64,000 nucleotides of DNA. Source: Linnemannia elongata (lineage: Eukaryota; Mortierellomycota; Mortierellomycetes; Mortierellales; Mortierellaceae). The stretch covers positions 2,170,001-2,234,000 of the forward strand of contig JAXBDG010000005.1 of assembly GCA_036320915.1 (NCBI GenBank). Direction: 5' to 3'. The notes under the pieces are model-generated. The model saw nothing but the letters and a program-made list of their open reading frames with translations. It ran no database searches and was not told where the DNA came from. Shown piece after piece: positions 24,337 to 36,413 of the stretch; position 1 is the stretch's first letter; each line of letters opens with the position of its first letter. The position numbers and the translations under genes are program-made.

Positions 24337-25636
24337 TTAGACAGCAAGGGGAGCGATTCCGATGCTGGGGGACGAGGTCTGGGAGAAGACGCAGTAGTTG
24401 TTCTTGATGAACACATCTCCCAGAATCCAGAGGCCGTCCTGACCACCCTGGACACCAGAGAAGCAGTTGCCAGAACCGTCACCGAGATCCTCGTAGGCAA
24501 GATCAGCGACAGGGACGTTGAAGGTGACACCGCCGAGCTTGAATCCGATGTTGGCAGTGCTGGAAGAGGCTGAGCAAGGGACCAACCATCCATTGTTAGG
24601 GTCGTTAACAGATCCGGGGATCTTACTGTGGATGGCAGCAGCGGCAGCGTCGCCGACAATGATGAGGGTGGTGCCGGTGTCAACGATTCCCTGGGAGGTC
24701 TGACCGAGAGAGACACCGTTGTAGGAGGCATCCTGAACCAGGATCTGCCAGTAGCCCTTCTGGGTGACGGGGACGTAGGTCAAAGAACCGGTGTACTTGG
24801 TCGAGTCAATGCCGCCAAAGAGGTACTCTCCACCCTGGCCGTTGAAGAGACGCTCGGAGGGCAAGAAGACTGAGACGACTGGCTGAGCAAGGGCACCAGC
24901 AGCGATGGCGTTGTCCAAGAAGGTCTTGACTCCACTGACGGATTCAATGGTGTTGAAACCGAGACCGAAGAGACCATCCTCGGGGGAAGAACCGAACTGA
25001 GAGGACTCCCTGGTGGCGAGACCAATGGTTTGGCGGACAGAGATACCTCCGACGTTGACGAGGTCAGAGCCGAGGATGCCGGAGGCAGTCGAACCATCGC
25101 CGTAGGCAATGCTCCACTTGCGGCCATCAGCCTGGTACGAGGTAGATCTGGACGAGTAGAAACGGTTGTGGGCCTTGCAAGCGGTGGTGGTGCAGGAGCT
25201 CGAAGGGAACCAAATATCCGAGGAACCCTGTTGCGATAGTCAAGAAAGAATAGAGGGGTTGATTAGTACCATACGTTCCAGGAAAGAAAAGTGCGTGATC
25301 AATTGAAATCAAGACGTGTTCATGTCGAACACTTACGGTATCAAAGTCCAACTTGAAGTTTTGGGCAGGAGTACCGACCGCGACAGTTCCGTAGTACTCG
25401 AGATCGGGGCTGACATCAGTCAGGGGAACGTGGCCAGTGGAACCGGCGAGGATCTGCAAGCCAGGGTAGCGCTTGTTAAGCTTGGCAATCTGGGCGCGGG
25501 TGTTGTGCTTGTAGTTGGCGTTGCGGGTCAAGGGGACGGAGTGACCTCCGGAGGGGTGAGGTCTTCTTGCGATAGGCGAGGCATCGGTGAAGGCCAAGAC
25601 CGCGGCGGCCAAGGTGACAAGAGCAGTGATTCTCAT
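24337..25636 (-). CDS. Secreted pepsin-type aspartic protease
   Basis: Family A1 (pepsin/rhizopuspepsin-like) endopeptidase, expected to be secreted and active at acid pH. Two exons, 25636-25337 and 25227-24337, encode 396 aa. Residues 1-20 (MRITALVTLAAAVLAFTDAS) are a clear signal peptide, followed by a basic propeptide. The first catalytic motif, DTGSSDIW, is split by the intron exactly between DT and G. The second is VDTGTT. The flap region reads YGDGS, and the C-terminus has LWILGDVFIKNNYCVF, the conserved end of the fold. Cys pairs are in the usual places. There is no C-terminal GPI signal or membrane segment, so a soluble extracellular enzyme is likely. The ATG at 25636 is chosen because it directly begins the signal peptide; upstream in-frame sequence is not signal-like. 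Confidence 0.95.
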
Positions 25637-28115
25637 TGTTGGGTGTGTTTGGAGGAAGTGGGAGGAAAGGCGAAGGGGAAGGCGGATGAGGAGCAAGAAA
25701 AAAAAATGTGGACATCGCTATGGCTTTTATACCTTCATGGGAAAAAAACATAACCCTTTCTCAGGAAAATCGCTCTATTGAATGCAAGGACCTAGACTCC
25801 TCATTAGAAAAAAGAAAGAAAGAGACATATTCGGACACTGTTGTCGAGCTGGACAATGGCGACATACGATTGTCTTGTGTTGGGGAATGGCCTTTAGAGG
25901 CAGAGCAAGGGTCGAGTGGATAAAAACAATGCCATTTTAGGATTGGTGTGTGTCGAGGAAGGACTGGACAGACCCTCGCTCACCGTCACTCTGAACAGAG
26001 TTTTTGTTTTCAAGGATGTGTGTTTTGTAGTTGAATAGAAAGGAAGTGTTGCTCTCACCCCAACCGAAGAAAAAAAGGCATTACAGGCATGTTTACTGTA
26101 ATCTCATGACTAGAATGGACTGAACTAGGCTGGAAAAGTAGGGTTCAGGGGGATGAGCGTAGTCAATGTGGGACAAGAATCCTAGCGAAAGCGACGATAT
26201 TTTTCACATTGATACTTTACCCGCCCGCGCAGGATAGAGATGGTCAAAATCAGTCTTTGAATTGCGCGATAGACACCGGGATAATTAGAGCATTAAGGTA
26301 ATTCGACTTGCACCTCGCAAGCTGTCGCTAGCAGTGGGAAAGAATTTATGAATAGTATTGCCACCGCTTGAATATGTGGCACGAGGAGTATAATTCGTTG
26401 CTCCATTGGGAGATGTAGAAACTTCTCATAAACGCCTAACTTTCCATTTGTTTTTCCCATCAACAGTCAAACAGACATTGTGCAGACAGGTACAAGGAGG
26501 ATCAAGGGTCATTGATTGAAGGAGAGGGGGGGATAAAAGGATGGGGACGAGGGGAGGGTGTTGTGTGATTGTGAGGTTGAATGTTCACACGCCCGAATAA
26601 TAATTGTGTCTCTTTTTTAGTTTTCGAAGCACAAAGAGGGAAGAGAAAATGAGCCGGAGGTTGGGTTGAGGGAACGCATTTGTTTGTGGATTGGAGTGAA
26701 GACAACAAACAGAAAAGGTGAGAATGGAGGCGATCGCACCATTTGTTGACGCATTTGTTTTTCATTGTTGTCTCTCTTAGCTGCAATTTGCGTGCGAAAG
26801 CAAACGAGTAGAGAAGTGATGAGAACGATGCAGCTGATTGACGTGTCTGATGTGTGCCTGAATTAAGGTGTGCGCTCACCGGTCTTCATTGATTGGATGG
26901 AAGTGTTGTCTTTTGTTGTTGTCTTTTGTTGTTGTCGCTGTTGTTGTCGCTGTTGTTGTCGCTGTTGTTGCCGCTGTTGTTGGCAATGGTGCTGTTGTTC
27001 GTTGGTGCTAACCTAGACCCTGAGCCTTTACGAAAGTGAAAGGAATGCATTTGTTGACAATCTATTCGATGCAAGGGACTAAGTGTGCGTGTGCCCTTGA
27101 AAACACATCCGGGCCAATCATCTTCTAAAGGGAATTGGATGTAAACACACCCGTCGACAACCAGACAGAGCACTTTTTCCTGTCTTGTCCAGACCGATGA
27201 CCCTCCGAAGACCCTGAACAACAGTGTTTATCCCTCCCATGAGCCCTCTTTGCAAGGAAACGTTATTCAACCTCCATTCCATTGGCCAAAAAAAAAAATT
27301 CGATGCCTGGACTACAAAGGTTAGCATGGAGTGGTGAGAGACAAAAACGGTGCTCGTTCAAGTTCTTCGGCATGTTCACATCACGTTTTTCCTATTTTTC
27401 CTATGCTCACTTCCTCATACAGTATAACGGCGCGTATTCTTCTCTCGATCTTTCTTTCCCTCAAGATTTGCCCGCAGACGAGAGAGAGGTCTGGGCTTTG
27501 TTGAGTATCCTCATCCTGAACTTTAGCAGCAACAGAAGACAATTCTGTTTTTGCCTTTCGTTCGCAGCTGTTGACAGTGAGGTTACGCACCTTTGCTTTC
27601 CTAGGAAGCACTGTTTCTGCCAACTTAGGCAGGGATGGAGCGTGGACGCGTTTGCCTGGTGTGCCAGTCAGCCTGTCTTGTTAGAAGTGTGTCGCTCTGT
27701 TCAGTCTCCGTCCTTCTATTGTCCTTCTCCCGTCCATTCGGTGGCTCTGACCTGTGGCAAATGATCTCGTGACCGTGACTATGACTGTCATTAAGTAGCC
27801 TGCCTTTGGGCTTGTCCTTGTCCTTATGCGCTATCTGCTTGGCCTCACTTTGCAGCCCATGGAACAAGACTGAACCCCTTGGTCTCTCTTCTCATTACTC
27901 TCCAACCCTTACAACCAAACAACAACAACAGCAACAACAAAAATAATAACTCCTACTGTTGCGCAATCTACTAAACCTCAACACTGACGCAACTACTCTC
28001 TCCTCCTGTACCTCACACTCAGCCCCACACTCTCTTGTCCAGTCTCCGCCTCTCTTCAATACACCTTTTATTATAACAAGCGCACTTCATCGACTAAGAC
28101 AGACAACTATCTCTG
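25637..28115. other. 2.5-kb divergent intergenic region
   Basis: This separates the protease (-) from the transporter gene (+). Several frames are open but none shows splice-supported or family-like coding. It contains a short TTGTTGTCGCTG tandem array (about 26908-26985). The last 200 bases before 28116 are C/A-rich leader-like sequence. Confidence 0.4.
26908..26985. repeat. 12-bp TTGTTGTCGCTG tandem repeat
   Basis: Four to five imperfect copies of a 12-base unit, preceded by two TCTTTTGTTGTTG copies. It lies in non-coding DNA. Confidence 0.6.
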
Positions 28116-31100
28116 ATGTCTGCGTTCGGGAATCACTTTTCACGGACAGGAGGGCGCCTCCAAGGATCCGTCGGCCGCAACTGGCGAGCACCTGAACGCA
28201 ATTCCGGACAGCCCTCCCACTCACGCATGTCTGGCAGTCTCTTCTACTCTGTGCCGACTATCGAAGCAGGAACGGAGGACTCTGACGGAAGAGACGACGA
28301 CAGTATGCCCATGCACGAATCCTATATGCCCGACTATGACTCTGACGACGATGGATCCGACTCGAGCTCGCAATCACCACCCATGTCACTCTTCCTGGAC
28401 CGACACCCGCAGTCAGAAGCGCCTCCAATGGTAACGTTGTCGCAGCAGCAGTGGGCGGAGTAGTGACTGCCTGTGAAACCTTTTTTTTTCTTCTTTCGTT
28501 CTGGACTTTTTGCTTGGCCTTAGTCTTGGCGATGTCTTCTCTCTTCCTGTGCCTCCTTTGCCACCAGAATGTGTTTTGTCAGCGTACAAAGGGAAAATGG
28601 ATGTCAAGAGACTGACGTATGCGCACCATTGATCGTTTATATTTGCCGTTTACTAATAGACGCCGGCATCGATCTACCTGGATGTACCTCCACCGGTCTC
28701 GGCGAAATCGACAACCACCGGGACATTAGGCGAGCAGCTATTGGCGCCAACACCTGTAAGATTAGAGCACAAGACTAATTTTTTTTATCTTGGTTCATTT
28801 TGTGGTGCCGCTTCTGTTGTCACAAGGGTCATACCGTTTTTTTTTCTCACATTTCTGTTTTATCAATTCTGAACGACACAGATCCCTAGTGGACCCACAG
28901 GCTGGACATCCATATCATACAAACGCAACTTTAAGGATCCTGTCTTTGCCGCCCTCTATATCCTTGCCCTGGCCGTCTATTTCATTCTCGGGATTGTTCT
29001 TCTTTTCACAACAAGCGTAAGGATAATGCGCAGCGAAGCATTCGTCTCTTTGGCTCGCATATTAAAGATGAAGGAGCGGAGAGACAGAGAGACAGAGAGA
29101 AAAACGTGATCGAGGTGTTCAATAGGCTAATACTCCTTACTAACGCTGCGTCACCTTTCCAGTCGTCTATTCTAGATGAGCACATCTACAATATCTTCTC
29201 CGTCATCAAGTCCAGCGCAGGTGAGCTCTCTTTTTTGTTTTCTTAAACATAGTATGACAGGTCTTGCTCTTGGCAAAGCCTCCTCGTCTTGCAATGCTAA
29301 CATCCGAATTGTTATGTTTTCATGTGCTTAGGGATGTTGACTTTTGTCGTCTTGATTTCAGCCGCCTTAGGAACTCTGTGGCTGGTCACGCTGCGATCAT
29401 TCGCTCGAGTACGTGGGATATGCAATATGGACTTGCCTGGTTACACCTACTTTGTTTTCACTTTGCGACATGTCTACTAAGCCCAATGGTTTCTATATTT
29501 CTTGTTTTCCCTACTTTTAGCCTGTCGTGTGGGTTACAGTACTGTCAGTACCATGCTTTGCGCTCATCATATTTATTTGGTCGCTGGTGTCGTCATTCCA
29601 AGGACCACGACAACCGGATGGCGGGAGGGATCCACAAGATACTGGACTGACGTTCCTCTCAATGCTCCCTTTGAGTGTTGGATCGCTCTTCCTGAGCGTT
29701 ATTTACTTTCGGCGCAAATATATTGGACGGACCACCGCTATCATTGAGGTATAGGAATCATTCCACCTCGCAGGCTTCGGTTTTTTGTGTGCGAAAAGAA
29801 TTTCAAGGGACCATTGACTCGTAATGACTGATGCTTTTTTGTTCGCCTTTGCCCCTTTATTTAGCTTGCTTGTGAGATCTTAAAGGACAACCCTGACATG
29901 TTCTTTGTGTCTGTTGGATTGATGCTCGTCCATGTTGTCTTCACCGCGATCTGGTTGGTGTTCTTCTCTCGGGTCTTTTTGATCGGCCACATCGAAAATA
30001 CGGTTGGAAAAGGTATGATTCTGTCATTTTACTACTGCTCTTGATCCTGTTAGGCCTACGGACGGAAATAGACTCACTTCTTGTTGCTGTGTTGCTGGTC
30101 ATTTCTGTCATAGGATCGTGGGTATTGGAAGGCAATTTCTACCCCATTGCCGCCTATTTGATCTTTATGTATATGTGGACTTCGGCCGTCCTAAGTAACG
30201 TTCAAAGGTACCGTAGCAAGGACATCATTGATTGCCGCTGAATTCAATCATGGAGCCATGATTATATGTATTAACCGTCTGCCCTACCTGGATAATCCTT
30301 TCTCGATTGTAGGGTGACTCTTGCGAACGTGGTATCCAAGTGGTATTTTCACAGGTAAGATTAGTCAACAATGGTCATGACGCTCATTCGACCCGCTGCT
30401 ATTGTTCTAAGCTTTTTAATCATACGACATCTATGTTTCCATTCCATTCATTAGACATGAGCCGTTTGCTTATCACAGCTCCAAGATCACTGAACCAGCG
30501 CTGATCAACGCCACGACGACATCATTTGGATCCATTTGCTTGGGAGGGCTGTTTATCGCCATCGTCCAGTTTAGCTCTTTTGCATTGCGGAATACTGCAA
30601 AGGTAAGGAACCGTAGTGATGAGTTCTTATACCTAGGGACGTCTATTGTGCACATATTAACGACGCGTTCACTTTATGCTATGCTTGCCGCCTTGTAGAA
30701 ACTGAAGGGCCACTCGTTCCCCCTCTTCGCGCTCCTTGCCACATTTTGCGCCCTCGTCCAAGGTCTAGTCGAGAACTTCAACAACTACACCCTTATCTAT
30801 GTTGGCATCACAGGGGAGAGCTTGTTTGCAGCAGCGCGGTCTGCCAGCAAAATCTTCCACAGGAACTTGCTTTGGGGTCTTATTTCAGGTATGTGTGTGC
30901 CGAACCCCTTTGGCAATTGTGTACAGTTCTCGATTCGTCTCATTTTTCCATAGTACTCACCCCTACTATTTTTGTTTCGTGTATGATCTTTTTTTAGACT
31001 TTTTGACAAAGTTGATCCTGTTCATCTACTCGACTCTCTTCTCGCTTTTGACTGGATTTGCGGCGTACATCTTTGCAACCCACCACCTGCACTCACCGTA

Positions 31101-31396
31101 TGGATATGTCATCGGGATCCTGTCGAGCATTATTCCATACTACATTACGGGATTCTTCACTCACATCATGGCAATCACGTATGGCACCAAGTCTTTTCTA
31201 CTGTGTATTGCCCACCTTTTTTTGTTTATGCTTACTATCCTAATGAACACACGACTGACACTCTTCTTTTTTTTGATGAATACCTTCGTGGTTATTTTTT
31301 AGTGTGGATGCTACTTTCCTTTGTTACGCCATCGACCTCGATACCAACACCTGTCACTCCAACAAGGCCCACAGTGCGTTTGGCTCTTCGTTCTAG
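28116..31396 (+). CDS. Choline-transporter-like protein (CTL/SLC44, Pns1 type)
   Basis: Multi-pass membrane protein of the CTL (SLC44) family; the substrate in fungi is uncertain, and fission-yeast Ctl1 is linked to autophagy. Thirteen exons: 28116-28430, 28660-28755, 28882-29016, 29163-29220, 29332-29408, 29521-29748, 29865-30012, 30114-30207, 30313-30354, 30455-30602, 30699-30888, 30998-31178, 31303-31396. Every junction is in phase and the product is 601 aa. The N-terminal ~140 residues are cytosolic, acidic and Ser-rich. About ten hydrophobic segments follow, starting with VFAALYILALAVYFILGIVL. The family-typical region around FHRHEPFAYHSSKITEPAL and GSICLGGLFIAIVQ is present. The C-terminus ends shortly after LCYAIDLDTN, also typical of this family. 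Plasma-membrane or endomembrane location is expected. Confidence 0.9.
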
Positions 31397-31881
31397 GACC
31401 TTCTTACACTGAACAAAACAATAAACAACTGAACCACATATGCGTCAAAGCTCTCCTTCTTTCTGCATCATTGGATAAAAGACTCTCCCTACCATCTCCG
31501 CACGTCTATTGTTTGTTCACACAATGAACATTCCTGAAAAGGAAGAAGGTGTTGTTGTACACTAATAGAACATAAATAGCACACAAAAAGAAATGCATTC
31601 GAACCAAGATGTTGGAATCACATTTGTCCGCGCTCAGAGTTTTTGAGAACAAAAGAACAAGCGGGAAGACGACATTGTCTACCATAGAGGGAAGTGTCAA
31701 TGTCCTTTGGAGATCTCATTTGTACACATATTTTACATCGCCTCCCTTTTAGCCTTCATACATTTTGTTTTGGCGAACCATCGTGGCCTCGACAAGCTCA
31801 ACCAGTCAATTCTATTTAACGCCCTCATCCATTCTCCCCACTTTTTCATCGCCACCAAAACCATCCTTTCCTCTTACGACC
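31397..31881. promoter_or_regulatory. Intergenic region upstream of the CCCH gene
   Basis: This 485-bp gap holds the 3' flank of the transporter gene and the promoter/leader of the zinc-finger gene. The final ~100 bases are C/T-rich. A frame open from 31765 is in frame with the gene but is judged to be leader. Confidence 0.4.
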
Positions 31882-33423
31882 ATGTCACATCCACTTAGTC
31901 CGTTGTCTGATCCCTTCAACCCATTCGGCCCACTGCAGGAACTATCCAAGGAGTGGACTTCAGAAAGGTTGCCCCTCTCCGGAAACAAGGACGACACGAG
32001 TACGCAAGATCGCAACAACGTCAACAACAACAAACATGCTAGTTCGCACCGATTCCTCGGTCTCGAAAGTTCTCCCTTACCATCCTCTACCCGGGACGGT
32101 TCGTCACAGATGCAACGAAGACCTCGAGCGACTTTCCTTGGCGGCACTTTTGTTGTCCATCCTAGTCAGGAAGATCCAGCGAGCGCGATCATACCACTTG
32201 CAGAACCTCAGCAGGTCCATCGACTGGTGGACAACCCCCTCCGCCGCCCTTCTCATGGACGGAGCTGCAGTGATGCACAGATCGGCTTGAGGCGGTCACA
32301 CTCGCCGTCGTCCAGTCTCAGCCAACGAGACACAAAGACAACAGAAATATCGACCATCAACCCTTCCGTCGTCAAGGTACCCCTCTCGCACTATAAAACC
32401 GAGTACTGCACCAAGTTCCGCGAGCTTGGTCAATGCCCCTTCAGAGAGCGTTGTCAATTTGTCCATCATGAGAGTGAGCTACAACGCAGAGGAAGGGCCC
32501 TGACATACAAGACACGCCCTTGTTGGTCTGGGACCGACTGTCAGTACCAGAAGAACCACTCGAGGTGTGTTTATCTGCATGGCGACGAGACGGCTGAGAT
32601 GTTTGATGAGCAGAGAGGGATTAGCTTCGTAAGGGTCCAGAAGATCTTGGCGGCCAAGGAGGTCAAGCAGCAGCAGGCTCAGGTACAGAAACAAAGTCGA
32701 TCCTCCCTCCTCAACCGGTCGTCGTCGACAGAGTCTTTCGAGGGTGCCTTGTCACAGGAGTGTGGTCAAGGGTTGGAAAGCGAGGGACGTGTGGAAGTGT
32801 TAAAAGAATCAATGATCGATGGGCCTCTCGGCACACCAGCAGCAGTTCTTGTCCCTCGTCAGAAAAAGACTCTTCAGAGATCTTCCTCCTATCCACGATC
32901 CGCTCAGAACAGGACGCCTCTTACCATTGCACCTCTTTCGCTACAACTCCTCTTCAACGATAAAAACAACGGCACCGTCATGGAGTCAATAACTACGGCG
33001 ACAACCCATCCTTTGGCGGACCTCTTCTCTCCAGGAGAGATGCCCTTTATCGAGACACCCTTCCCGTCACACGACCGCATCAATGAATGGAAGGACCCTT
33101 GCTTCGAAGACGAGGATAGCGAGGACAGTGGAGTTGATGGTGTAGGGACTTTTATTCGAGGCATCTCTTCCTCCTCTTCTTCACATCAACCCTTGGTTAC
33201 AGTACCCCCATCATCGTCGTCGTCCATGTTAGAGCGTTTTGGGATGATGAACTTTTTCTCAGACGCCTTTCCTACCGATCAGTCGGTCGCGACTGACAAC
33301 CAGCTCGCGTCCGAACATCGCCACCACCCCCTCTCTCAAGCTCACAATCACACCCAGCAGGACGCTGTGGCGTCCAACTCTCTAGCCCGTATGATGGATA
33401 CTTTCTCTTTTCAATCATCATAA
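31882..33423 (+). CDS. Tandem CCCH zinc-finger RNA-binding protein (TIS11/TTP-like) with an atypical second finger
   Basis: Single exon, 513 aa. Proteins with this tandem arrangement bind AU-rich 3' UTRs and promote mRNA decay. Finger 1 (from Cys176) is canonical: lead-in YKTEYC, then C-x8-C-x5-C-x3-H. Finger 2 (from Cys214) has the expected lead-in YKTRPC and ends RCVYLH. Its inner spacing is C-x5-C-x8-C-x3-H, so the middle Cys is moved three residues from its usual place. The two fingers are separated by about 20 residues, as in TIS11 proteins. Flanking regions are Ser/Pro-rich and disordered, with acidic patches near residues 410-430. The ATG at 31882 (MSHPLSPLSDPFNPF) is preferred over 31765, whose extension lies in C/T-rich leader. 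Confidence 0.85.
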   Translation: MSHPLSPLSDPFNPFGPLQELSKEWTSERLPLSGNKDDTSTQDRNNVNNNKHASSHRFLGLESSPLPSSTRDGSSQMQRRPRATFLGGTFVVHPSQEDPASAIIPLAEPQQVHRLVDNPLRRPSHGRSCSDAQIGLRRSHSPSSSLSQRDTKTTEISTINPSVVKVPLSHYKTEYCTKFRELGQCPFRERCQFVHHESELQRRGRALTYKTRPCWSGTDCQYQKNHSRCVYLHGDETAEMFDEQRGISFVRVQKILAAKEVKQQQAQVQKQSRSSLLNRSSSTESFEGALSQECGQGLESEGRVEVLKESMIDGPLGTPAAVLVPRQKKTLQRSSSYPRSAQNRTPLTIAPLSLQLLFNDKNNGTVMESITTATTHPLADLFSPGEMPFIETPFPSHDRINEWKDPCFEDEDSEDSGVDGVGTFIRGISSSSSSHQPLVTVPPSSSSSMLERFGMMNFFSDAFPTDQSVATDNQLASEHRHHPLSQAHNHTQQDAVASNSLARMMDTFSFQSS

Positions 33424-33887
33424 TTTCCCTTTGTACATCTCCTTCGCTTTTGTTTTTTTACATATTCGTAATTCTTCAGTGTTGATATCACTTTTTCTGA
33501 GAAAAACAACAAACAAATTATCATCCAAGAACGATGACTTTAACGTTTTGCAGGCTATGTTCTAAGCTCTCTGATTCCACAGATGAAACTGGTTCAGGAG
33601 TACTCAGTTAACGCACATTTGGGGTCCCAGTCTAAAGAAGGGGAGGGAGAGAGGGGGCGCATGACTCGCACGAAAGTACTGGTAGCTTTGTTTTTGGAGA
33701 CTCCTGAACATGTAACGTTAATACTCTAGGAGGCTTGATGTTACCTTGAGGGAGAGGGGCTTGTATCCCTTGACTTTTTCATTCCTTAGACTTTATTCTT
33801 TTTCGTCGCATTGGTTTTTCGCCTTTAATTTTCTTTTTCATTCATCAACATCACCGACTTCTCAGCATCAAACTCTACCTGAGTACC
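33424..33887. promoter_or_regulatory. Intergenic region
   Basis: This 464-bp gap separates two plus-strand genes. It holds a 3' flank and then a pyrimidine-rich leader before 33888. Nothing else was recognised. Confidence 0.4.
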
Positions 33888-36413
33888 ATGTACAGATACG
33901 ACAGGGCTTCAACAGTTACCGACGAGGAAGCACAAGTATCTCCTGCAGCTGCCACCACTCCCTTACCAAAACCTCAGCAGCAGCAGTCAGACCATCAATT
34001 TTCCGTTCTTCGTCGGACAAGTCAGAATGCGCTCAACACTATTTTCAAGCTCGAGAGCAGCAGCAACAAGGACAAAGTCCGTGCGCTGTCCTTTGCTTCC
34101 GACATTTCTGTCTCGACCTCAATCTCTTCAGGCAACTCCGCTTCCTCTCCATTACTCTACTCCTCCACAGGACGGTCATGGTCGCTGTCGTCGCAGCAAC
34201 AGGATGAGACAGAGAGTACAGAGCTGTCGACGGATCACGGCAAGAAAAAGAAGTATTGGGGGAAAAGGATGAGTAGGAGGAGGAGCGGGCAGTACCAAGT
34301 GACGCCGGATCATGTCAAGATGTTGAGAGTTATTTGGTACTTGACGTTGGTGTTTGGAGAGCATGCGGCGTTCTGGATCATGTTGCGTCGTTGTGAATGG
34401 CCAGCGAAGGAGTCATGGGTAAGTGAAATCATCTGCTGCAGTTTGCTTTCCTCCTCGAGACACAAGAGAAATCTATATGCTGATATGTTCACCATCCTCT
34501 TTGCCTTCGTTTGCTAGGACCAGAGCGAGACAGCAGTTCAGGAACGGTACAGGATCGTCATCATTGCCGACCCACAGCTTACAGACTGGTACTCGTACAA
34601 ACAAACAGGACTGGCGCTCTGGCTGACAGAGTTTTACACGGATCTGTTTATGCGCAAGAGTTTTGCTCGTCTACATCGGCGACTGCAGCCGGATATGGTG
34701 TTGTTCCTGGGCGATCTGTTGGATGGAGGTAGAGAGACGGTGGCAGGGCATGATAGAGGAGTGTATGAGAAGAATAAGCACCGGTTCTTGGACAAGGTGT
34801 TTGATTCGCGGCGGACGGCTTGGAATCAGGAACCACTCGTTATGGATGAAGAAGATATGGGGGAGCAGGAGGGCTTGAGGCAAGATGGTGGTGAATATGA
34901 AACGAGATCGCGACAAATGGATGAAGCAAGGACAGGAGACAGAACAGTACACTATCGGCAGATTACGTATCCAGCGGTAGGTGTAACAGAGAGGGCACAG
35001 ATTCGACAGGATGGCAAGAGCGCACGTCTGTATGTAGCAGGAAATCATGATGTTGGGTTTGGAGACACGTTAGTCCGGCAGGCGATGAAAAGGTACAAGG
35101 GCGACTTTGGTTCGGTCAATTACGAGATAAAGGTTGGCAACCACTCACTTGTTGTCCTCGACACCTTGTCCCTTAGCTCCAACATTACGTCCATACGCGA
35201 GGAGTCCAGGGGCTTTCTCGCGAGAATGGAACAGGGTAAGAAGGAGAGAGCGATAGAGAGAGAGAGATGAAAATGAGACTAATGTGATGCATTGTTATTA
35301 CTACTCTCGCTCCCCCGTCATTAACCCACAATCCTCTTCGTCATCTCTCCCACCTCCTTCTTTCTCGTTGCATGAATGAATGAAATAGAAAAATCAAAAG
35401 AGCCGCGAGTACTCTTCACTCATGTCCCACTATTTAGACCCGAGACGACATCATGCGGCGAGGCGAGAGAGGCCCAACAGCTGATTCTGGACAGGAACGG
35501 CGAGCAGTACCAGAACATGGTTAATGCATCTCTCTCGCGAGAGATCCTGCGCAAGGTCCAACCGGACATGATTTTTAGCGGTGACGACCACGACTGGTGT
35601 GAGATGGGTCACTCCTTGGACGGCCGATTGACCCCTGAGGTGACCTTGCCAACATTCAGCTTTGCACAGGGAATCAAGCAGCCAGGATTCGTCGTCCTCT
35701 CGCTTTACAACCCACAACACATCTCGAGGAATGCTCGTTCGTTAATGCAGGAAGTCGACAACGCGACCACGACACTACCGGCAAACCATGTACATGAGGG
35801 CCACACGGCCAAGATATGCGACATGACAACATTCGCGTACGACGAGTGTATGTTGCCGAAACAGTTGGTGATCTATTCTGGATATTTGTGCCTGCTCCTT
35901 TGTACTTTGCTCTGGCTCGTGGGCTATCGGTTCTTGTGGGTCAAGCAGAGTCGACGCTTCCGCTCGGCTTCGGTGTTGGTGAGATGGAATCCGACCGTTG
36001 TTACTAATGCGAAGTCATCAGATTGCGTCTCAAGCTCGCTTCACCCTCTCCAAGACTCCACACTGCAGGAGGAGCTCTTTCCCCCTCAAGAAGCGGCGAC
36101 CGAGACGTTCTGGCAACAACAGAAATCAGAAGCGTCTCATTCCTTCTGTGATGAGGAAGGAAAGAGTGTAGATTCTCCAAGGATCTCCTCCTCTCATTCC
36201 AACACCAAGTCTCCTCTTTCGCCCCTCCTCCTCTCTCCTTTGTCACCGTTCTCGCCATTGATGGACAGCATTAAAAAATATCGAGTCTGGCAACGAATTT
36301 TCTGGCCGCTCCAAAGACGACACTTCTGGGTGATGGCCACATGGGACTTTTGGGATACTGTCCGTTATGTCATCCCGTTCTACCTCCTTTTGATATTCAT
36401 TCCCTTGCTTTGA
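33888..36413 (+). CDS. Membrane-anchored metallophosphoesterase of the Cdc1/Ted1/PGAP5 type
   Basis: Calcineurin-like phosphoesterase expected in the ER/Golgi membrane. Relatives remove ethanolamine phosphate from GPI anchors and help ER exit of GPI proteins. Three exons, 33888-34418, 34518-35235 and 35389-36413, give 757 aa in consistent phase. After a disordered N-terminus there is a membrane segment near residues 145-165 (WYLTLVFGEHAAFWIML). Metal-binding motifs follow in order: RIVIIADPQLTD, FLGDLLDGGR, AGNHDVGFGD, FTHVPLFRP and SGDDHDWCEMGH. ADPQ in place of the usual DxH is characteristic of this subfamily. Two C-terminal hydrophobic segments (LCLLLCTLLWLVGYRFLWV and VIPFYLLLIFIPLL) flank a Ser-rich loop. 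The acidic, basic insert between residues ~290 and 360 is unconserved-looking. Confidence 0.88.

Noticed and set aside
27282..27764. 160-codon plus-strand frame
   Set aside because: Cys/Phe/Ser-rich translation with no motif, no codon bias and no splice context.
30796..31302. Read-through frames across the last introns of the transporter gene
   Set aside because: They arise from reading through introns 11 and 12; the spliced model keeps phase and hydrophobic segments.
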